Of a stretch of DNA of 64,000 bases, positions 57,430 through 64,000 are shown one piece after another (the stretch's first letter is position 1; each line of letters opens with the position of its first letter). A model generated the notes under the pieces. It did not search any database. It was not told the DNA's origin and worked only from the letters and a program-made list of their open reading frames with translations. This stretch comes from Adiantum capillus-veneris (Eukaryota; Streptophyta; Polypodiopsida; Polypodiales; Pteridaceae): assembly GCA_014529385.2 (NCBI GenBank), contig CM043943.1:156113592-156177591 (forward strand), in the 5' to 3' direction. The position numbers and the translations under genes were made by a program.

Positions 57430-59990
57430 AGGTTCCTTGCATCCATTTAGCATCTTTAAAAGGATAATTCTTTAACTTAATACGATATCGTCAGATAATC
57501 TTACCGTTTCTTAATACCTTGTCTTCATGTCATAGGATGGACTTACATTGAAGTACTTCTTCTTGATCTTCGATTTTTGGAGGGTCTGCAACTATTGCTT
57601 CTTTTGATGGCGCTCCTTTGTAAGGCTTATTTAGGTTCTCATGGAAAACATTGTGCATGAGCCAATGGTTGGGCAACTTCAATTGATAAGCCATCCCATT
57701 GACTGGCTTAAGAATTTTAAGGACCATAGTATTTTTTTGCTAGTTTAGCATCATACTCTTGGTGGTCCGTAGGACTCTTGCCCGTAGTATGCCTCAGATG
57801 AGATTTGAGAAACTTTAGCTGCAAGGCCCAATCATTTTCGTTAAAGGCTAAGGCTCTTATGTGCTTATTAGAAGCAACCCTTTTTGCCTTTCCTGTGAGA
57901 TGGATATAACCCCTTTAATCTTTGTAAAAGATTCTTGTAGGTCTTGGCTATATTCATCAGCAGCGAAGATTTTCCCATGTACTTTAAGTATTAAGGGACT
58001 TTTGGATCTTCCTTATTTAACCTCAAAAGGTACTTTTCCCATAGAAGTATGTACAATATCATTGTACGCATACTCTATAAGAGGTAGGTACTTCTATCAT
58101 TGAGAACATTGATCTACTTCCGTGACATAGGCTTTTAGTAGATCAAGATTTTTTAGATTAGTTATTTCACTTTGGTCATCTGTTTGTGGATGATAGGCCA
58201 AAAGATAAATTTAATCTACATCCTAGATTCTCAAAGAGACCCTTCTAGAACTTACTGGTCATTCTAGGATCTTTGTCTGACACTATGGGTGTTGGAAAGC
58301 CATGATGCTTGAAAATTTGAGATCTGAAGAGGGTTTCTATTTGATGTTCTTTAATAGTCTTTTTGACAGGCATAGAGAGTGTTTTCTTGTTAAGCATGTC
58401 GAGTTAAAAAATTCAAGTTGCTTCCCTCGATCAAATTTTAACTTTTGGTATACCACGCATTTTGAAACATACTCTTGGATGTTTACTTTTCATGGTAGAC
58501 TAGCAGAAATACATTTCTACTCCTTGAAGAGTAGATTATGGATTCCCTCCTTGCCCTGCATAAGGAGAAGTATGGGATTCATACATGACCTTCTTATTAT
58601 ATGGGTGAGTAATACATAGCCTATTGCCATTTGGAAGATAACCATCCGTCAAGGTGAGTGGTTCTTTTTTCTTCCCTATTACAAAGGCTATAATTACGTA
58701 CTTAAAGATTTAGCCAGTAGCATACTCATCTATCATAAAAGATAGATCATTGTGAGTTACTATAGACACCACATTTACCCTTGGTCGTTGTGAAAGTGCA
58801 TCAACCACTTGATTGTTCTTGTTAGCAATGTGAGCAATATGAAATTTAAATTGAAAAAGAAAATTTGCCCACCCCATTTGTTTGTCGGAGAGCTTGGTTT
58901 GTGTCATGAAGTTCTTGAGGCTTTGTGATCCATTCATAGGGTGAATGAAGTCCCCAAGAGATAGTGTTTCCACGTGTTTAGGGCATATAGAATAGCTAGG
59001 AGCTCTTCTTTTTATTTGCCCAATACACACTTATTGAAGTTGAGTCTTTGACTCTCATATGCTATGGCATGCTCTTCTTGAAGCAAAATAGCTCCAAGGC
59101 AATCACCATAAGCATCACATTGGACCTCAAATGGCTTTGAGAGATCTGGTAGTGTGAGCACACATTGAGAGATAAGCTTCTCAAAAGCTTCTTGCACTTT
59201 TGCAGTCCATGAATACTTAATGTTCTTTTTTTGTTAAGTCATGCAATGGGCCTGCTATTAGCGAGAATTTTTTCTATGAAGCATCTATAGTATGCACACA
59301 TACCTATGAATCTTTGTACCTCCCGTAGATTCCTTGGATTAGGCCATCCTTTTCTTATCTCTAACTTTGTTGGATCCATACGGGTGCCATCTTTAGAGAT
59401 AATGTGACCTAAATATTGAATCTCTTGTAGGAAAAATTCACTTTTCTTTTGATTAATGAAAAGCTTATTCTCTCTCACAACTTGAAAGATTACCTGGAGG
59501 TGTCCCTTGTACTCCTCAAGAGAATTTGGAATGGCCTGAAGATTTTTGTCCATCATGAGTTTGAATGCGTCTAGAGAATTTGTCAGGCCAAAACTTGCAA
59601 ATTATCAAATAGATCTTCTACCCGGGTACAGGAAATCTATTTTTGATAGTGATCTTATTTAGTGCTCTATAGTTGACACACATGTGATATGTGTCATCTT
59701 TCTTTTGCACTAAAAGTAATGGTGAACAAAATGGAGAGGAGCTAGACCTCACCATCCCTTTTTCCACCAATTCATGCACTTGCCTCATGATCTCCTCTTG
59801 TTGAGCTTGTGAAACTCGATAAGGAGGCTTGTTAGGCGGTGAGCTTCTTGGTAGGAGCTCAATTGCATGGTCATCATCCCTCATTTTAGAGGTAGCTCAC
59901 TAGGGATGTCATCAATGAAAACATCTTGGAGTCCATTTAGGAAATTAGACAACTCTAATTCCTCTTGATTCCCTTTATTGCAGGGATATG
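57430..59990 (-). pseudogene. element D pol remnant
   Basis: It contains the integrase tail (57530-57727, MAYQLKLPNHWLMHNVF) followed by the same TGA codon as in element A, scattered integrase fragments (57800-58600), RNase H (58710-59197: QCDAYGDCLGAILLQEEHAI) and RT ends. RT reads EIVGHI-type flanks (GHIISKDGT, FIGMCAYYRC at 59239-59556) and LVQKKDDTYHMCVNYRAL (59618-59884), but the catalytic middle is deleted at about 59557-59617. Non-functional. Confidence 0.85.
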
Positions 59991-61768
59991 GTGTTCCCCA
60001 ACTCATTAGCATCTATATACATGCTCTCTTCCCTGTAGGTGAAGTAGATTCTCCTTTTAGAGAGTTTCATGTTGGAACCATGGTGCCCTAATGATAACAT
60101 TCTCATGTTTGAGAGGGGAGATGAATAAATCCTTTTTGTCCACATATCTTTGGACATGAAGCCTTAATTTTCCAATTAAGGAAGTAACAGAGACGTCTTG
60201 TCCCTTGATAGCTCCATTGGCTTTCAATGCATCTCCCATCTTGTGGGCTTGTATGCCTAGCTTAGTGGTCAAATCCATGGATATGAAGTTGTGAGTTGAA
60301 CCAGGGTAAAAAAAATAAAGGCATGATGCTCTTCCATCTTTCCCCAAGCATAGGAAAGGAGAAATCCTTGGTAATGAGCAACCTCTTTTGGAGCTTCAAA
60401 CATAGAGGCTCTAGGAGTCTCATTGTGGGCAATTCGCTTGGGGCAAGGATGATAATCATGGCCTTGCTTCCCACACTTAAACCATTTGTGGTCCTTACGA
60501 AAAGTTTCTAGCTCTTTAGGAGAGAGTTTATATTTACCTTTGTAAATTCCCTTCTCCTTGGACCGATTGTTGTTGTTGTTGGAACAGCCTTGGTAAGAAT
60601 TTTGGACATTGGTTTTCCTCTTGGCATCACTTTTGTCTTTATTTTCCATGGGCTTGACATTCCGTCTAGCCCCTTGTTGGGAATTGATGCGCAAAGCAAC
60701 CATGGTATGGTGGATTACTTCGGTGATAGAACCAGGCCGTTGAGAGTTAACATACTCGGCCATCTCTTTGGGTAATCCGGCACAGAATTATTGCTTTTGC
60801 TCGGCAAAGTCTATCTTTTGAAAGACAATAGCCTTGAGATATAAAGCCCAAAAATTTTCTACATATTTGTGGATAGACTCATAAGAGAGAAGCCTCAAAC
60901 TCCACCATTTGGTAAGCACTTTATCCCTTTGCATCACTTGCAAGGAATTGCTTCATGATGGAAACTCGTAGAGTTTTCCATGTCTTTGGGGCTTTGCCGT
61001 TGCCACGAGGCTAGCCCACCATCGACGAGTCGATTTTTTGGAAGTGCATAGCTACATGGCGTAGCTTGGAGGACTCCGTGAAGCCCTCGGCTTCAAAGGC
61101 CGCATCAAATTGTTGGATGAAAGCCAATACTTTGTTGGTAGCACCAAAGGTGCCATCATAGGTCAGAAAAGAGATATTCTTTCCTCCCTCTTTGAACTTC
61201 TTTAGCTTTTGTGACCTTTGCCATGCAGGGTAAGATTTGCGATGTCCTCCCCTCTTGTATTCTCTAGGAGAATAGCCATAGCTTTCATTGGTAGAGGAGG
61301 AAGGTGAAGAAGAAGGAGAAGAGGGTGACCTCTTTCTTGCCATTTTCTTCCTTTGTTTCCTCTCTTCCCTTTTGGAGTGACGAGGAGAAGGACTATGGGT
61401 TAATCGTTTCCTCTTGGGAGGAGTTGGCGATCGTTTAGTCCACCTTCTTTGTGGAGCCACATCTTCGGAGGAATTTAGGGATTCATTACTTTATTGACGT
61501 TGGATTCCTCCTCTCGTATGGGAGAGAGTCTTCTTTTGGGGGTCTCATCAAGAGGCCTCCTAAGCTCTCTCCCCTCTTGGAGAGGAAAGGAAATCCCATA
61601 AGCACGAAGTTGTTGAGTAACTTCGGCTTGCAAAGCGGGGTTGCCCATAGCTTGTTGCAACCTAGTGACAAGATAATTAAAAAACATGGGGGCATCATCA
61701 TTAACATCTTCATGTGCAAAATCAAAGTTATCAGTGTTCATTCTACTCTCTTGGTTATTGTCATCCAT
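59991..61768 (-). pseudogene. element D gag and protease remnant
   Basis: ATG at 61768 starts MDDNNQESRMNTDNFDFAHE. The Ser/Arg-rich region (QRRWTKRSPTPPKRKR) and gag core (VLAFIQQFDAAFEAEGFTES) follow (61011-61460). The zinc knuckle KWFKCGKQGHDYHPC (a C-x2-C-x4-H-x4-C form) lies near 60450-60490. The protease start is altered (FYPGSTHNFIS in place of DPGS), and frameshifts separate the blocks. Confidence 0.85.
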
Positions 61769-61979
61769 GTTAATAAAATTTATGTATTTACTTAGTGTAT
61801 GCTTTGGCAATTCACAGCCTTAGTTGCTACTCCTCTTAGCCTTTGAAAATAGGTACTTAAGTATCTACACCCAATGCTCGAATTTGTTAATTATAGAGAG
61901 TAGTGGAGTGAGTCTAACATAGCGAAGTTGCCGAGGGAATAGCTCATTTTGGACTTCTTATGGCTCAATAATGGTAAAG

Positions 61980-62701
61980 TTGGCAACGTATCTTCTTTTT
62001 TCCCTTATCACCAGTATTTCCATATGAATTGCTGCTAGCAGAAGCTTTAGGAACAGATGATTTTCCACTCACAGAAGAATCATGAGAAGTGGCTGCATTA
62101 TTGTTACCACCTTTTCTTTGAGTAGAAATAAAGGCCTATTCAACTACACGCTGTCTAGTCCTGTTTTTTTTGGAAAGTGACTCTTGCAATAGCAATGTGC
62201 ATAATGTATCAAATTTGACAACTTCAGGATTTCCTTGGGTCACAAGTCTCCAAGTACTAGCAAAAGTCTGGTAAGAATCTGGCAAGACATCAAGAACAGT
62301 TTGCACAAGGGAACTGTCTGGAATGACTTCACTTGCAGAAATAAGTTGCTCATTGATATCCTTGACACCAGCAAGGAAAATGTCCATATTATCTTCCTCA
62401 TGCATAATCTTTGACTCCAGCTTTTTACACAGCAATGCAATTTTTGCCTCATTGCGACTTGCATAAAGACCAGCCAGAATATCCCAAGCCTGTTTTTGCA
62501 GATTTTGCTAAACGTATGTGAGGAGTAATAGTGCACTTCACAAACAATGCAATCAATGCATGAGACTACGCATCTTTTACGTCCCAACAACGAGCTTGTT
62601 CTGCCATAGGCAAAACAAAATCTAACGGGAGCAATCCTTGCAACAAGACCTGCAACATCGCCTACATCCTCAAAACCAGGACGTACATCAATGCCCTGCA
62701 C
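61980..62701 (-). pseudogene. copia element E gag remnant
   Basis: The frame holds PGFEDVGDVAGL near the N-terminus, then AWDILAGLYASRNEAKI and the capsid-like block IFLAGVKDINEQLISA ... DVLPDSYQTFASTW (62136-62435), as in copia gag (UBN2 type). It ends just before the zinc knuckle (KKKIRCQ) at the junction with element D. A frameshift at about 62440 and a stop near 62135 are present. Confidence 0.8.
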
Positions 62702-63480
62702 AATATTCCAAACACCCTTTGCATAAGGAGAAAGTTGGACTCACTTTTGGGCCTTTCAGTTCTAGGGAGAGAGTGGTGCTTGAACAATGAGGAAGAGGCT
62801 AACTTTACGTTGAAAATAGACATTTTGGATCCAAGCTCTTTTAGAAAAAAGGGAGAAAATATTATTTTTGTTCATCAAATAGCACAATTTCACGCTTTCA
62901 AGGCATAAATGCCATAAGTTCTACTAACTCTGTACTGATGAATTTCAGAACTTTCATTGAAGACTCTATCTAGTATCCATGTTCTCGCCCAAATATGACT
63001 TTGAGTAGCTCTACTTCCCTCTCAAAACTTCTTCCCTTTTTCCTTTTTACGCTAACCTTTCTATGTATTCTAGTGCATACCATGGCTACTTCTTGAAGGC
63101 CTAGCACTACCATTGACTCTGTTAGCATTTTTAACAGTTATACTATAGATGATCAAGCATGGATACCATCTCGAATAACTATCGGAAGTTGGGTTCTATT
63201 GCAAACTAGGAGGAGGAAGAGGAGGCAACGCAATGATTTCATGGAGGCTTTCAAGGGACAAGTGAAAGAGTTTAAAGTGTGTGCACAAAGCAAGCGGGTG
63301 AAAGAGGTCCTCATACAATATGCTTTCTAGCATGTAGACTTAAGGTTGCAAACATCTCCTCCAAGTTTTCCAAGGCATTGATCCAGCTGTAAGTTATTTT
63401 GAGCATCTCACTTAGTGCATGATTATATTCGAAGGTTAAGTGGTGGATAACATCTTTGGTCTGTTTCAGATATTTATCCA
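62702..63480. other. spacer, no recognised feature
   Basis: I see no copia 5' LTR or primer site here and no gene. A short minus-strand frame at 63311-63544 lacks motifs. Confidence 0.4.
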
Positions 63481-63990
63481 TTGAATAGGACAGATTGGCA
63501 ACCAATTGAGAGCATAGTTGGGATTTTTTATGCTTTCCATGCATTTATTGGTGAGCAAATGTACCGAGCAAGACAACACAAGGAACTTGCAGATAATGGA
63601 ATATTCCTTTATGATATGTCATATGTGAAACCGAGAACTTCCATTGGTTGGGGTCGTGTAGCTCCTTTGTCACTTCCATCCTTTGACAACAAGGATTGGT
63701 CTTTACTAGCTTCGCAAACTAGTGAAAGCTTTAGGAATAACTAGCTTTATGATATACAAAAGTCCCTCAAGTATTCAATTGCCACAAAAATAGGTCGGCT
63801 CGCACTATTTATGCCTCTTGAAGTGTTTGTAGATTTTTTCTTCGATGAGCAAATAAGAACTACTGCAACAATGTTCATTTGCAAGTCTGAGAGTTGTTTG
63901 GACCTTTTAGATGATAATTGGGATAGGAAACAATCACAAAGCAAAATCTATATTTTGCAAAAGAAGTCCATAATTGCAAGTTTATTATAA
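63481..63990 (+). pseudogene. unrecognised, possibly coding stretch
   Basis: A + strand frame from 63481 (TDWQPIESIVGIFYAFHAFI) is interrupted by one TAG (63742-63744) and then stays open in the same frame (YDIQKSLKYSIATKIGRLAL, FFFDEQIRTTATMF) to about 63990. Amino-acid composition looks protein-like, with balanced charged and aromatic residues, and the frame is long for this AT-rich DNA. I do not recognise a family. The window ends nearby, so a larger gene or transposon remnant may continue. Confidence 0.3.
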
Positions 63991-64000
63991 GCTCTCAAAA

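Larger units (their letters stand above)
55102..61979 (-). mobile_element. gypsy element D (family B), truncated at its 5' end
   Basis: The 3' LTR (55102-57022), polypurine tract and decayed pol and gag read on the minus strand. Homology stops at about 61979, inside the leader before the primer site, where copia gag begins. The 5' LTR and any target duplication are absent. Compared with A it has lost part of integrase and the RT core. Confidence 0.9.
53968..62701 (-). mobile_element. copia element E, incomplete, interrupted by element D
   Basis: The 3' LTR (53968-54222), polypurine tract, RNase H and RT (54223-55101) lie left of element D, and gag (61980-62701) lies right of it, all on the minus strand. 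The part between the gag zinc knuckle and the RT motif FLNGDVFEE is missing: protease, integrase and start of RT, roughly 2 kb. No 5' LTR is visible to the right of gag. The order RNase H after RT with gag first is that of Ty1/copia. Confidence 0.85.

Overview
The window looks like intergenic, repeat-packed DNA from a land plant with a large genome. The clues are Ty3/gypsy primer-binding sites matching plant initiator-Met and Asp tRNAs, an L1-type LINE with the plant gag-like ORF1, a plant-type Sec14 (CRAL-TRIO) gene with a GT-AG intron, CT/TG microsatellites, and AT-rich DNA between elements. The sequence alone does not tell me whether it is a fern, a gymnosperm or an angiosperm.

Layout. 1-1756 is the 3' end of a family-A Ty3/gypsy element (+ strand) that runs in from outside the window. 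1757-4950 is unassigned AT-rich DNA. About 4950-9793 is a decayed LINE (- strand). 12151-12263, 37024-37135 and 37461-37674 are pieces of one Sec14-like gene (+ strand). A gypsy element (B, 12264-37018, - strand) landed inside one of its exons with target duplication GAACA. B was later split by a giant 18-kb gypsy element of the Athila/Tat type (C, 17664-35624, - strand), which inserted into B's 5' LTR. 40717-49622 is a complete young chromovirus-type gypsy element (A, - strand) with target duplication GATAC. 51910-52787 is a TATA-driven, GC-rich coiled-coil gene (+ strand). 53968-62700 is a copia element (E, - strand) carrying a truncated gypsy element (D, 55102-61979). The last kilobase holds an unrecognised, possibly coding stretch.

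How the parts relate. A, B and D are related families that share gag/pol layout, PPT and LTR ends. A is nearly intact, B has lost its integrase, and D has lost its RT core and one LTR. C is the most unusual resident. Besides gag, protease, RT, RNase H and integrase it carries a second aspartic-protease-like domain with a Trp/Lys-rich tail, and a long coiled-coil/proline-rich accessory reading frame between integrase and 3' LTR. It also has an internal copy of its polypurine tract and a family of dispersed palindromic motifs (core CGATCGCGATCG) in its 5' leader, 3' noncoding gap and LTR.

The order of events inferred from nesting is: Sec14 gene, then B, then C. A inserted independently and most recently, judging from nearly identical LTRs. 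All coordinates, LTR ends and target duplications were read directly from the sequence. Family names rest on motif recognition, not on database searches.
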